DNA from: Lachnospiraceae bacterium
Lineage (GTDB): Bacteria; Bacillota; Clostridia; Lachnospirales; Lachnospiraceae
Assembly (NCBI GenBank): GCA_011959805.1
Contig: BLMC01000002.1
Location: forward strand, 1-64,000
DNA: 64,000 nucleotides
Direction: 5' to 3'
Part shown: piece after piece, positions 19,054-27,506 of the stretch
Numbering within the stretch: position 1 is the first letter of the stretch
Layout of the letters: each line of letters starts with the position of its first letter
The notes under the pieces: model-generated
Seen by the model: the letters and a program-made list of their open reading frames with translations, nothing else
The model's database searches: none
Told to the model about the DNA's origin: nothing
Position numbers and translations under genes: made by a program

Positions 19054-19361
19054 TTTTTATCTTGCTATCACTTTTCTTCTATGTTTTATATCCTCAACCT
19101 AATCATCAAGTCAAATAAAATTAATGTTGCCCTAATTATCGCGCCAACCCCCGTCAATCTTAGCTGACTCTCTTCCTTTGGGTGCTTGTGTGTAATCGAG
19201 TAGGAAAGATTCTTCTTCTCCTACTCGCGCGCCGGGCACCCGTCAGCCTTAGCTGACTCTCTTCCTTTGGGTGCCCGTGTGCATAAAAAAACAGCCTAAC
19301 CATTTTCTTGGTCAAACTGTTTTGGAATTCCTGTGGTTTTTATTATTTTCTACACAAATGT
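19054..19361. repeat. Palindromic repeat cluster (modules A and B) and a terminator
   Basis: No gene. Module B (CGTCA, short inner stem, AGCTGACTCTCTTCCTTTGGGTGC) occurs twice, at 19143-19190 and 19234-19276. The second is framed by a full GGGCACCC/GGGTGCCC stem. Between them is a degenerate module A, GAGTAGGAAAGA to CTACTC (19197-19227). The same modules recur near 57,260 and 63,040. They lie between the MFS start and the peptide-ORF terminator. Confidence 0.7.
19284..19323 (-). terminator. Intrinsic terminator after the 35-codon ORF
   Basis: Read on minus, AAACAG(TTTG)ACCA-type arms (19309-19322 with 19289-19302) form a stem with internal mismatches around TGGTCA/TAACCA and end in seven T residues. 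It lies 39 bp beyond the small ORF and about 260 bp before the MFS start. Confidence 0.55.
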
Positions 19362-19469
19362 TTATAGTATTTTTGTAAAAAAGACACAGTAATCCCATAA
19401 ACACAATTTTTTGCATGTTTTAGATATAGAACTACTGCTGCATACTGGTATATAGCCTAATCCGTTCAT
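19362..19469 (-). CDS. Putative 35-residue peptide with strong translation signals
   Basis: ATG at 19469 follows AAAGGAGGATACAGT, an ideal ribosome-binding site at ideal spacing. The peptide begins MNGLGYIPVCSSSSISKTCK and ends LCLWDYCVFFTKIL. It has four cysteines, a Ser4 run and a basic-aromatic tail. A near-consensus promoter lies 30 bp upstream and a terminator follows, so this is a complete small transcription unit on the strand of the downstream MFS gene. It could be a leader peptide for attenuation, a small secreted or toxic peptide, or fortuitous. No family recognised. Confidence 0.55.
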   Translation of the reverse strand: MNGLGYIPVCSSSSISKTCKKLCLWDYCVFFTKIL

Positions 19470-19498
19470 ACTGTATCCTCCTTTCAAATAGTTAATTT

Positions 19499-19540
19499 AT
19501 TTTATCATACAATCAAAATTTGTCAATTCTTTTTGACAAA
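19499..19540 (-). promoter_or_regulatory. SigA promoter overlapped by an inverted-repeat operator
   Basis: On minus, TTGACA (19526-19521) and TAAAAT (19504-19499) are 16 bp apart. The -35 box is half of a perfect inverted repeat, TTTGTCAA (19519-19526) and TTGACAAA (19533-19540), with a 6-bp spacer. Such an arrangement is typical of repressor binding over a -35 box. Confidence 0.65.
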
Positions 19541-19555
19541 ACTATTGATTTATCT

Positions 19556-19693
19556 GTAACAGTTCATCCTAGGACTTTGCACTTGCTGCAAAGTCCGTGA
19601 AACAGCGTAGTGGAAGAGATGCATCAAGCTACCACGAAGTGGTTTTGCATGGCTTGATGCTTATAACAGGAAGCCGAAGGCTGAACTGTTACA
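19556..19693. ncRNA. Branched palindromic element (structured RNA or MITE-like)
   Basis: An outer 11-bp stem GTAACAGTTCA (19556-19566) / TGAACTGTTAC (19682-19692) encloses two perfect inner hairpins: GGACTTTGCA..TGCAAAGTCC near 19572-19596, and GCATCAAGC..GCTTGATGC near 19620-19664 with an inner ACCAC/GTGGT step. A short AAGCCGAAGGCT follows. The whole 137-bp segment folds into a multibranch structure. It separates the DUF4179 gene end from the peptide promoter. Whether it acts as RNA or is a terminal-repeat mobile remnant is open. Confidence 0.5.
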
Positions 19694-19737
19694 TTTATCT
19701 TGCAATGTTAAACCCAAATCTACAAGAATCACATTGA

Positions 19738-20832
19738 TTATTCCTGTACAGTTTCTACTCGAAATGTCACTCTCCAATCTCCCTCGACGAATTCCCCAGA
19801 ATCATGAAAAATACCATACATAGAGTAATTCTCTATTTGATTAATATCCTCTATATACCAAAATTCATAAAACTGATAACTGGTATCACCGATCTCCTCA
19901 TTCCAACCCACACTCCGATCATTATGTCTCTCGTTTCCATCTGAATCCTTTAAGAACAATTGGACATGTCTGTCTGCTTTCCAATTATCCCCCATACACA
20001 TTTGTACACGCAATACGCCATCCATATATGCAATTCCTGTCACAGTAAAATCGTCTGCTGCACAATCCGCCGCTTTTATACCATCCAAGACTTTCGTTTT
20101 AGTTTGTGGGTCTTCTGGAGTGCCCAAATATACTTGTAAGGAATCCGGCAGCATTTCATCAGATATAAGTCCGCCACCGCCACTTAGCGTTACCAACTTT
20201 GTATCTGCCGAGTAGACAATTCCTGATAAATCAACGTTTTTCGTTTCCTTGTATTTATCACACAAAATCGAGCGCACCGAAAACTGAAGTTTATCCGACT
20301 GATATACCTTGTTCGACTGAACTGTCACCTGAAAATATGCCTTGTCAACCTCTGCATCATAAGTTAAAAAATGGCATCCGCCAAGAACACTATCATTTGT
20401 ATAATCTGATAGGTTATAACTATCATACAAGTCCATAACACCATGCACCAAATCCAGTCCGCTTCCCTCTGCATCTCGCAATGATATAATAATCTGTGCC
20501 TTATTTCCCTCTAAATGAATAGCTTCTACTTCCATTGTGATTCCTTGGCTAGTGCTGCTCTTCTCAATTGGAACAAGCTGGTCTGCCAAATTAGGTGACA
20601 CAAACTCCACAATTCTGTAAAATGTTGGAATATGCGCAGCACAAACTGGAATCGTCACCACAAAACATAACATTGCTGCTGATACAATTACTGCCTTTTG
20701 TGGAAATCTGCATTTTCTAAATCGTTTCTTGCCAATATTTTTTTCTACTTTCGCTCTTGCAATCATATTTGACACAAGTTGTTGTGATGGGGAAATGGCG
20801 TTGTATGCTTCCTTATATCTGTTCTCAAACAT
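19738..20832 (-). CDS. DUF4179 membrane protein, probable partner of the ECF sigma factor
   Basis: The start ATG at 20832 shares its A with the stop codon of the sigma gene (TAATG), so translation is coupled; GGAGAGG precedes it. The 364-residue protein has a cytosolic N-terminus of about 45 residues with a basic KKRFRKCRFPQK patch, one membrane helix (VIVSAAMLCFVVTIPVCAA), and a large extracytoplasmic beta-rich domain (DUF4179 followed by a C-terminal beta domain). The topology and coupling suggest an anti-sigma or co-sensor role. Family function is not established. Confidence 0.8.
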   Translation of the reverse strand: MFENRYKEAYNAISPSQQLVSNMIARAKVEKNIGKKRFRKCRFPQKAVIVSAAMLCFVVTIPVCAAHIPTFYRIVEFVSPNLADQLVPIEKSSTSQGITMEVEAIHLEGNKAQIIISLRDAEGSGLDLVHGVMDLYDSYNLSDYTNDSVLGGCHFLTYDAEVDKAYFQVTVQSNKVYQSDKLQFSVRSILCDKYKETKNVDLSGIVYSADTKLVTLSGGGGLISDEMLPDSLQVYLGTPEDPQTKTKVLDGIKAADCAADDFTVTGIAYMDGVLRVQMCMGDNWKADRHVQLFLKDSDGNERHNDRSVGWNEEIGDTSYQFYEFWYIEDINQIENYSMYGIFHDSGEFVEGDWRVTFRVETVQE

Positions 20833-21443
20833 TAAATCCTCTCCTTTATCCACTCTTGATTCTCATTTAACAGACTTTTCAGTTTCCGTCTCGCCCTTGT
20901 TAGCCTTGTCCGAACAGTCGATGCTTTCGCCCCTGTAATCTTCCCGATTTCCTCAACAGATAATTCTTCGTAATAAAATAGATGAATCACTACACGATAC
21001 TTGCCAGATAGTTGTTTGACAGTATCAATCAAAACAGAGGCTTTCTCGTCTATCTCGTACGTCAGTTCTCCAATTCTTTCCTCATTTCTTGCTGCAGCTT
21101 TTTCCATATCATCAATTTCCATTGCAACTTTTCGCTGCATCCACGGCGACTTCCAAAAGTTTTTACTACAATTAATTGTCACTCGCAAAAACCAAGCTCT
21201 TTCGTGCTCTGCACTTTCAAATACTGGGGCTTTCTGCATGTAGCGCAAAAAAACTTCTTGATAGATATCATCTGCATCAGCGCGAGTTTTGACAAGAGCA
21301 TACGCCAACCTGTAAACCATTGTCGAATTTCTCCATATCACCGCTTCGTATGAAAAATAAGAAATTTCTGATTTCAGGTTTTTTGATTCTAAACTTTGTA
21401 ATTTCAAATTTTCTTCTCCAAATCCTGTGTTTATCGATTCCAT
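20832..21443 (-). CDS. ECF-type RNA polymerase sigma factor
   Basis: The 203-residue protein has an atypically long N-terminus (about 35 residues), region 2 (RLAYALVKTRADADDIYQEVFLRYM, promoter melting and -10 recognition) and region 4 (YYEELSVEEIGKITGAKASTVRTRLTRARRKL, -35 HTH). It is translationally coupled to the DUF4179 membrane protein, the usual sigma/anti-sigma arrangement. Upstream lie about 460 bp of intergenic DNA with copy 1 of the 190-bp repeat. Confidence 0.88.
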   Translation of the reverse strand: MESINTGFGEENLKLQSLESKNLKSEISYFSYEAVIWRNSTMVYRLAYALVKTRADADDIYQEVFLRYMQKAPVFESAEHERAWFLRVTINCSKNFWKSPWMQRKVAMEIDDMEKAAARNEERIGELTYEIDEKASVLIDTVKQLSGKYRVVIHLFYYEELSVEEIGKITGAKASTVRTRLTRARRKLKSLLNENQEWIKERI

Positions 21444-21906
21444 TTTGTACCTCCTTCTTTAGGAATACAACACAGAATCCAAAAAAGCTACACACTTTTT
21501 CATTTCCTAAAAATATTTATTATAATTAAAATCATTGTTGTGTCAAAAAATATCATATTATCACAAAATGATTTTGTATAACTTACTGCCTGTAAAAAAT
21601 CCAAAAGCTTAATTGTCCAGAATACCACCAGTATTCTTGTTGCAACGTGCAAATCCACTCTGCTTACATAAAACCAATTCCCACGTCTGCAATCCTACCA
21701 AAGACTTATCCTGGTTGGAGATTGTACACCCACTCAGACAAAATTATCGTTTGTCATCACTGATAGAAATAGATGTTTTCTCCATCTGAAATCAATATTT
21801 CACAATCTGATTAATATAACTCTTGAAAAAAATATCACTTTCTTGTATGATAAATTTATATAGTAACTTGCTCTTTTCAGGAAAATCATAGATAGTATTA
21901 TTTTTT
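21444..21906. other. Intergenic region containing repeat copy 1
   Basis: No gene. The left part is AT-rich and should hold the sigma-gene promoter. The 190-bp family copy occupies about 21621-21800. The right end is the promoter region of tRNA-Ser. Confidence 0.5.
21621..21800 (-). repeat. 190-bp intergenic element, copy 1
   Basis: It aligns along its length with 40411-40600 and 49192-49380. Shared blocks include AATCCTACC, GACTTATC, CCACTCAGACAAA and CACTGATAGA, read on plus. It sits about 180 bp upstream of the sigma-factor start on the opposite strand, the same relation as the other copies have to their downstream operons. Confidence 0.7.
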
Positions 21907-21996
21907 GGAGACGTACCGAAGTGGCCATAACGGGACTGACTCGAAATCAGTTTATCGGTATTTACTGATACGAGGGTTCAAATCCCTCCGTCTCCG
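21907..21996 (+). tRNA. tRNA-Ser (CGA)
   Basis: A 90-nt gene with a long variable arm. Acceptor GGAGACG pairs with CGTCTCC; the anticodon loop CTCGAAA gives CGA; the T arm is GAGGGTTCAAATCCCTC. CCA is not encoded. Confidence 0.95.
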
Positions 21997-22373
21997 TTTT
22001 TTATTTCTTTTTGCATAGCCTTTTAATTTGATATTATATTTTTTTAACACAAGGCGAAAAATATCGACAATAGCTATGGATTCTAACTGTATTGTAAAGT
22101 GTTTATCCATATTCTTCTTTTGCTTTGCCTTTTCTAATCCCAAAAAAGACGCTTGTCACCAAATTCCGTTGTCCTAAAACATCTCTTTAGAATACCATTT
22201 GATTTTTCAATCAATTCAGAAAATTTTACTCTTCATTACAGTTACCCTTTAAAATATAGGAGCAAAAAAAGAACCTGTTTCCAAGCCCTATATTTTTTCT
22301 ATTCTGAATATCTCGCAAAAATATGCTATTCCTCCATTATAATCCGCCATAATCTTCTTCCCGTTTTTCATTT
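21997..22373. other. Intergenic region, no gene recognised
   Basis: AT-rich sequence downstream of tRNA-Ser and the Mrr gene terminator. Short open frames are present, but none has a ribosome-binding site or recognisable product. Confidence 0.5.
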
Positions 22374-22400
22374 AAAAAAGCGATAGATTTTTCTATCGCC
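22374..22400 (-). terminator. Terminator containing the stop codon of the Mrr-like gene
   Basis: On minus, GCGATAGA (22399-22392), loop AAAA, TCTATCGC (22387-22380), then six T. The TAG stop of the gene at 22393-22395 lies inside the stem, so the ribosome reaches the hairpin as it terminates. Confidence 0.8.
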
Positions 22401-23109
22401 TAAAGCTATTATTAACAGACCCGCGAAGTCCATTTCTCCAAATATGAAATCCATTTACTTTTTTATGCAAGTAATCTGCTCTTATAAATGATATTAGTAC
22501 AATTGTCAAAAAAAATATCAAATCATATCCAAATGTATTCTTTGTTATTATAATAAATATTATATTTAGAAATCCTGCAAAGAGATAAGCAACTCCAGAA
22601 ATAAAAGACGCTCTCCAATTTCCATACTCAAAAACAGAAAACAATCCGCCTAAAGCAAGAAACGCCATCTCTACAATTTGTAATACTGGAAATTTTATAT
22701 TATCTGCTTTCCACATGGTTATCAATGCTAAAATTCCCATAATAAAAACAAACATTCCTACATATTTTGTAAGCCAAAAACCATTCGTCCCTAACGGTAT
22801 TTTATTTTTATCCCATAAAAGTACATTTGTTTTACTTGCCAAGTCTTTTGCGGATCGTGTAAACGTATTATTAGTCATTACAACAGCAACGTTGCAATTA
22901 TAATACCTTGCTCCTGCAAAGGCTTCCTGCACCGCATGGTTTCCAACAGGGGAAGCATAGTGCTTGCATTGTATCCCATATTTTTTTCCTCCACTGTATG
23001 CAATAACGTCGATTCCTTGATCACCGCTACTTTTTGTAACTGTTACATTATAAAAACCTTTACTTTTTAGTCTTTTTGCGCATTGACGTTCATACTGATA
23101 TCCGTTCAT
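22393..23109 (-). CDS. Mrr-type restriction-endonuclease-like protein with membrane tail
   Basis: The first ~110 residues form an Mrr_cat (PD-(D/E)XK) nuclease fold: YERQCAKRLKSKGF, then GDQGIDVIA with the catalytic Asp, then YGIQCKHYASPVG with the QxK pair. The C-terminal half contains about four hydrophobic helices (from VGMFVFIMGILALITMW onward). Family members cut modified or foreign DNA. The membrane attachment is not part of classical Mrr and suggests a DNA-entry or phage-defence role, which is inference. No methylase or partner lies next to it. Confidence 0.8.
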   Translation of the reverse strand: MNGYQYERQCAKRLKSKGFYNVTVTKSSGDQGIDVIAYSGGKKYGIQCKHYASPVGNHAVQEAFAGARYYNCNVAVVMTNNTFTRSAKDLASKTNVLLWDKNKIPLGTNGFWLTKYVGMFVFIMGILALITMWKADNIKFPVLQIVEMAFLALGGLFSVFEYGNWRASFISGVAYLFAGFLNIIFIIITKNTFGYDLIFFLTIVLISFIRADYLHKKVNGFHIWRNGLRGSVNNSFRR

Positions 23110-23500
23110 CCCTTTTTCCTCCTAAAGTACATTTTTAATATTTTATCACAAATTATGATAAAATGAAACATTTTAGAACAAAAAGAGGGTGAAATTCCCA
23201 CCCTCTGATCATATTTGTCAACGTTATCTGTTCATAATTGGCACATTTATAAAATCCTCTATAATTCAATGCCGAACTGTGTAGCTACTTTTTTGAAATT
23301 CTCTGCAATCTTGTATAATACAAAATTCTGATGATGGGTTATTAAATACGATAGGAATTGTAAAATGTCCAAATAGAGCAAAAAAGTTTGCAACAAAATT
23401 TTTATTCCATTACACTATTTATAAGTTTACAAAAGAGCGCATCAAAAGCGAGGAAAAATAAGCAGCCAAAAGGTATACTTATATTAAAGGAGGCACACAA
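23110..23500. other. Intergenic region with a minus-strand terminator and a possible gene tail
   Basis: The hairpin AGAGGGTG/CACCCTCT (23184-23206) followed on minus by T-rich sequence would end a leftward transcript, yet no gene feeds it. A minus-strand frame of about 50 codons ending near 23262 (...FVLYKIAENFKKVATQFGIEL) could be a truncated gene tail; I do not recognise it. The right end holds the AraC-gene promoter and ribosome-binding site AAAGGAGG. Confidence 0.35.
23178..23206 (-). terminator. Intrinsic terminator upstream of the Mrr-like gene
   Basis: Perfect 8-bp arms (23184-23191 and 23199-23206), 7-nt loop, T-rich tail on the minus strand. Confidence 0.6.
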
Positions 23501-24382
23501 ATGGAATGGTTGAAAAAATTAAGCGCAGCCATAAACTACATAGAAAATAATTTAGACAGCGATATATCGTATGATGAAGCTGCGAAAATCGCCGGCTGTT
23601 CAACCTTTTACTTTCAACGGATTTTCTCTTATGTGACGGGTATTTCGCTGTCAGAATATATCCGGCGCAGAAGAATGACACAGGCTGCGTTCGAATTGCA
23701 GAGGACAGGTGCGAAAGTGATTGATATTGCCTTAAAATATGGTTATACTTCTCCCACTTCATTTAATCGGGCATTTCAGAGCGTTCATAATATCACACCT
23801 GCCGCCGCACGCAATATAGGGAACACATTCCATGCTTATCCAGCAATTCGCTTTTCAGTTCATGTTACAGGAGAAAATGCTATGGCATATCACATTACAC
23901 AAAAACCTCCTATGCGTATGGTAGGTGTCCGCATTTTGCTGACGGAAAACATGGAAGAAAATTATAGAATGATTCCAGAATTTTGGAAATCTGTTTTGAG
24001 CAGCAATTTATTTTCTGAAATATGCAGTCTATCAAATCAATTTCCGAAAGGAATATTAGGAGTTAGCGTTTATGAAAATCCCAAAAGAATATTTTACTAT
24101 ATTGCAGCAGCCACAAACAAACCAGCCCCGTCTGGTATGTTTGAATTTGAAATCCCATCTGCTATATGGGCTGTCTTTGAAAACAAAGGTTATTTTAAAG
24201 AGAATGTGCAAAGCATTTTTAGAAGATTTTATACGGAGTGGCTACCATTTTCGGGATATGAATATGCAAAACTTCCAGATGTAGAAGTATATCCTATCAG
24301 TAAAGAGACTCTGGTAAGTGGTCATTCTGAAGTGTGGATTGCTATAACGAAGGACAAGGAGGACAAAACATGTATCATTTAA
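23501..24382 (+). CDS. AraC-family regulator with GyrI-like effector domain
   Basis: The 293-residue protein has two N-terminal HTH motifs (SYDEAAKIAGCSTFYFQRIFSYVTG, and VIDIALKYGYTSPTSFNRAFQ; residues 1-105), then an effector-binding domain of the SOUL/GyrI type (about 130-290: MRMVGVRILLTENMEENYRMIPEFW and GILGVSVYE). This layout (Rob/SoxS-like HTH plus small-molecule sensor) usually activates genes for drug or metabolite response. Strong ribosome-binding site AAAGGAGG. It overlaps the following C45 hydrolase gene by 13 nt, so the two are co-expressed. Confidence 0.88.
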   Translation: MEWLKKLSAAINYIENNLDSDISYDEAAKIAGCSTFYFQRIFSYVTGISLSEYIRRRRMTQAAFELQRTGAKVIDIALKYGYTSPTSFNRAFQSVHNITPAAARNIGNTFHAYPAIRFSVHVTGENAMAYHITQKPPMRMVGVRILLTENMEENYRMIPEFWKSVLSSNLFSEICSLSNQFPKGILGVSVYENPKRIFYYIAAATNKPAPSGMFEFEIPSAIWAVFENKGYFKENVQSIFRRFYTEWLPFSGYEYAKLPDVEVYPISKETLVSGHSEVWIAITKDKEDKTCII

Positions 24383-25413
24383 GATTGAAAGGCGACCATT
24401 ATCAAATGGGTGTAAAGAGAGGGAAAATTTTTCAAAAAAGCAATCTTTCCTTTCCTCTGCATCTTGATAATTTTCAGCTTGAGCATGGAAGAAAAAGCGA
24501 ACAGATATTGAAAAAAATTTTCCCCGAAGTATGTGAAGAAATAAAAGGGGTCAGCGATACAATTGGTGCCGACTATTTATCCTTTGTATCATGGATGTTA
24601 TGTATGGGTTGCTGCCTGTATAATCTGGAAGATAATATTCCCATAGAAATTAGAGGGTGTACAGCTTTTGCCTATTCTAAAGACAACAGCGTCATTTATG
24701 GCAGAAACAATGATTTGCCGCCATATTTGAAAAATGGCAGTAACAGTGAAATCTATTCTCCATTGAATGGAAACAGATTTAATATAACGACTTCTTCTTT
24801 TATTAATGGGGAAGAAGGTTTAAATGAACATGGATTGGTAGTTGCTATGACTTTTGTTATGACCAGTCTGGAAAAGATACAAGCAGGTTTTAATTCATGT
24901 TTTATCGTAAGGTACCTCCTTGAAAAAGCGTACAACGTAGAAAATGCACTGTTCTTGCTAATGAAGTTGCCAATAGCATCTAACTGTAATATCCTTATTG
25001 CAGATAAGAACGGAGAAATGATAGTTATTGAATGTACTCCTTATGAAAAAAGGCTCCGTAAAGCTGTAAGTGTGGACAACAATAAAATTGTATGTACTGT
25101 TAATAGTTTTACATCCAATGAAATGAAACCGCACGACGCAGCTAAGGGGAATGATTATCATTCTGCAAAGCGATATTATACTGTTATACAAAACTTCAGC
25201 ACTCACATAAAAGGAAATCTGATTGAAGCAACCGAACAGCTTCTAAAAGGCAATTACGGATTCATTTGTCAATATGATAACCTTGATTTTGAAACAGTAT
25301 GGAGTTCTGTATTTGATTTGAAAAATCTGATGATATATCGCGCAGAAGGCGACCCGAGAAAAAAGAAATTTGTCGTGGACAGCAGGTTACATGATATTGT
25401 GCAAAGAAAATAG
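24370..25413 (+). CDS. C45-family acyltransferase/hydrolase (Ntn type)
   Basis: The ATG at 24370 follows AAGGAGGACAAAAC; an upstream in-frame ATG at 24334 lies inside the AraC gene. The 347-residue protein shows the Ntn-hydrolase start IRGCTAFAYSKDNSVIYGRNNDLPP. The Cys in GCTAF would become the N-terminal nucleophile after self-cleavage. Relatives include acyl-CoA:6-aminopenicillanate acyltransferase and choloylglycine hydrolases; they form or split amide bonds. The substrate is unknown. The coupled AraC/effector regulator suggests induction by a small molecule. Confidence 0.82.
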   Translation: MYHLRLKGDHYQMGVKRGKIFQKSNLSFPLHLDNFQLEHGRKSEQILKKIFPEVCEEIKGVSDTIGADYLSFVSWMLCMGCCLYNLEDNIPIEIRGCTAFAYSKDNSVIYGRNNDLPPYLKNGSNSEIYSPLNGNRFNITTSSFINGEEGLNEHGLVVAMTFVMTSLEKIQAGFNSCFIVRYLLEKAYNVENALFLLMKLPIASNCNILIADKNGEMIVIECTPYEKRLRKAVSVDNNKIVCTVNSFTSNEMKPHDAAKGNDYHSAKRYYTVIQNFSTHIKGNLIEATEQLLKGNYGFICQYDNLDFETVWSSVFDLKNLMIYRAEGDPRKKKFVVDSRLHDIVQRK

Positions 25414-25532
25414 AATTTTAGAAAAATCTCATTGAATAATATGCTCTGTCTACAAAAATCAAATATGTAATAAATTAAGGTAGAACATAATTTTCATAGT
25501 CTCCTATTGATGTCAAACAAATAAAAATAAGG

Positions 25533-25541
25533 AATCCGAAG
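25533..25541. repeat. Candidate left attachment site of the mobile element
   Basis: AATCCGAAG here recurs in the same orientation at 32651-32659, inside the tRNA-Leu terminator. The two copies bracket all recombinase, mobilization and IS genes. Nine bases is short, so the assignment is tentative. Confidence 0.35.
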
Positions 25542-25568
25542 GTTATAAAAGCTTCCGAATTCGTTATT

Positions 25569-27023
25569 TTATGCACCGAGTACGGATAAATCCGAACCCT
25601 CAACTTCCTCCAGTGTGATAGTCTTAGAACCGTCCTTATAGTTGAAAGTAAGGATTATCTTGTCCTCATAAAGATACACCGCATTTACAAAACTGTCAAT
25701 CAGTCTTTGCCGCTGTTCCCGCTTTGTCACATCAAATTTGCGGAATCGGTAAATGAAAAATGCTATCTGTTCTCTTGTAAGCAGGGGCTTGTGCATTTCC
25801 TCCTGCAAAATGCTGATTTCAAGCTGGCTTTTGGTTTCCTCCAACTCGTCCAGTCTTTGCTTGGTGGACGGAGTAAAAATCCCTGCTTGAATGGCGTTGA
25901 GCATATTGTTAATACCTTTTTCCGTTTCTGCAAGCTGCTTTTTCAAAAGGGGCAGATCGGTGCTTTCTTTCTTCTGCAACTCCATCAGCGTATCAATCAG
26001 CCGTTCCATGACTTCATCATTCATAATTGCTTTCATGGTATAGTTGACAACCAAATCTTCAATCCAGTCTTTCTTGACAGTTTTCTTGTCGCAGAGCTTC
26101 TTTTTCTTAGTATTCACACAGCGATAATAACGGTGTACTTTCATTGTATGGCTTGTGCCGCTTTCTCCCACCATAAAGGAGCCGCATTTCCCACAGTACA
26201 GCTTCGTTGTCAAAAGGTAATCGTCCTCGGCTTTGTGACGGGCGGGAGCATTTTTGTTCTTCGCCAGCCGTTCCTGTACCCGTTCAAATAATTCTTTCGG
26301 GATAATCGCCGGAATACCGCCCTCTTTGACTACATCACGATAACTGTACTCGTCCATATAGCGGCGGTTTTTCAACAGATGGTTCATAATATTCAGCGTG
26401 ATTTTCCCGCCACGAATGGAACGCATACCCCGACTGTTCAATAGATTAACAAGCTCCTGCATGGTCGCCCCCTCGCTGTACTTTGTAAACATTTCCAGTA
26501 CCACCGGGGCAGTCTTGGGGTCGATTTGATAATACTGCTGTTGGTCAATATAATATCCCATTGGAACAGTACCGCCGTTGTATTTACATTTCAGCGCATT
26601 GTCGGTCAGTCCCCGGATAACCTTTTCAGAGAGCTCCGCAGAATAGTATTCCGCATACCCCTCCAACATGGCTTCCAGAATAATTCCCTTACTGCCCTCG
26701 GAGATATTTTCCCTTGCAGAAATGACTTTCACGCCGTTCTTTTTCAAAAGGTTTTTATATCGTGCGCTGTCGTAACGGTTCCGGGCAAAGCGGTCTAATT
26801 TCCACACAAGAACAACATCAAATAAGCCCTTTGCGCTGTCTTTAATCATGTGTTGAAATTCGGGGCGGTTATCTGTTTTTGCTGACAATGCCCTGTCAAT
26901 ATAAGTCCCTAAAATAGTAATATCATTGCGCTCTGCATACTCCTTACATTCCCGTAACTGTCCCTCAATACTTTCTTCCCGTTGGTTATCAGAAGAATAA
27001 CGGGCGTAAATCACACCTTTCAT
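25569..27023 (-). CDS. Large serine recombinase (TnpX/resolvase family)
   Basis: Site-specific recombinase for excision and integration. The N-terminal catalytic domain has YARYSSDNQREESIEGQ with the nucleophile serine at about 9-10, and VLVWKLDRFARNRYD. A Recombinase domain follows (GGTVPMGYYIDQQ), then a zinc ribbon (LYCGKCGSFMVGE and YRCVNTKKKKLCDKK) and a coiled coil from about 340. The protein is 484 residues and full length. It overlaps the Xre gene by 4 nt. It lies at the left end of the element, the usual integrase position. Confidence 0.92.
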   Translation of the reverse strand: MKGVIYARYSSDNQREESIEGQLRECKEYAERNDITILGTYIDRALSAKTDNRPEFQHMIKDSAKGLFDVVLVWKLDRFARNRYDSARYKNLLKKNGVKVISARENISEGSKGIILEAMLEGYAEYYSAELSEKVIRGLTDNALKCKYNGGTVPMGYYIDQQQYYQIDPKTAPVVLEMFTKYSEGATMQELVNLLNSRGMRSIRGGKITLNIMNHLLKNRRYMDEYSYRDVVKEGGIPAIIPKELFERVQERLAKNKNAPARHKAEDDYLLTTKLYCGKCGSFMVGESGTSHTMKVHRYYRCVNTKKKKLCDKKTVKKDWIEDLVVNYTMKAIMNDEVMERLIDTLMELQKKESTDLPLLKKQLAETEKGINNMLNAIQAGIFTPSTKQRLDELEETKSQLEISILQEEMHKPLLTREQIAFFIYRFRKFDVTKREQRQRLIDSFVNAVYLYEDKIILTFNYKDGSKTITLEEVEGSDLSVLGA

Positions 27024-27376
27024 TTTCTTTCCACCTCCATCATTTCAAGAAGCGTCTGTTTTAATTTTTCATTTAACGGAGATTGCGGGTCAAAACACAT
27101 TTCAATAAACTGTTTCATTTCCTCACTCCCTGATACAATCTTCGGACGGTGTTCATATAGCTTACCTTGCGGATTGTCTGTCCGGGCAAGCAGGTAATCC
27201 AATGATACATCAAAATAATCCGCATACCTTACAAGCGTTTCCAAAGAGGGAGCCGACTGCCCCTGCTCATAACGATTGATACTGGACTGCTTCACTCCCA
27301 AAAGTTCCGCCATCTTTACCTGCGACAGCTTCACACTTTCCCGCAATCTCCGCAGGCGTTCTCCTAATTCTTTCAT
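27020..27376 (-). CDS. Xre-family regulator of the mobile element
   Basis: The start at 27376 (MKELGERLRRLRESVKLSQ) has AAGGAGG 8 nt upstream; the longer frame from 27436 lacks one. The 118-residue protein has an N-terminal HTH (MAELLGVKQSSINRYEQGQSAPS) and a helical tail. It is translationally coupled (ATGA) to the recombinase and probably represses the element. Confidence 0.87.
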   Translation of the reverse strand: MKELGERLRRLRESVKLSQVKMAELLGVKQSSINRYEQGQSAPSLETLVRYADYFDVSLDYLLARTDNPQGKLYEHRPKIVSGSEEMKQFIEMCFDPQSPLNEKLKQTLLEMMEVERK

Positions 27377-27506
27377 GGGCTGTAACCTCCTTGTTTCCTC
27401 TATGCTTAGTATATCACTTTTACGGTTTCTTTTCAACCCGTATTAAGCATATTTTTAAGAAACATATTCGCAAATCGAATAGAGAAAACAGGGAAGCTAT
27501 AACAAA

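Noticed and set aside
25530-25565. Terminator downstream of the C45 gene
   Set aside because: The apparent stem CCGAAG/CTTCCG is not a real complement; pairing is poor without bulges.
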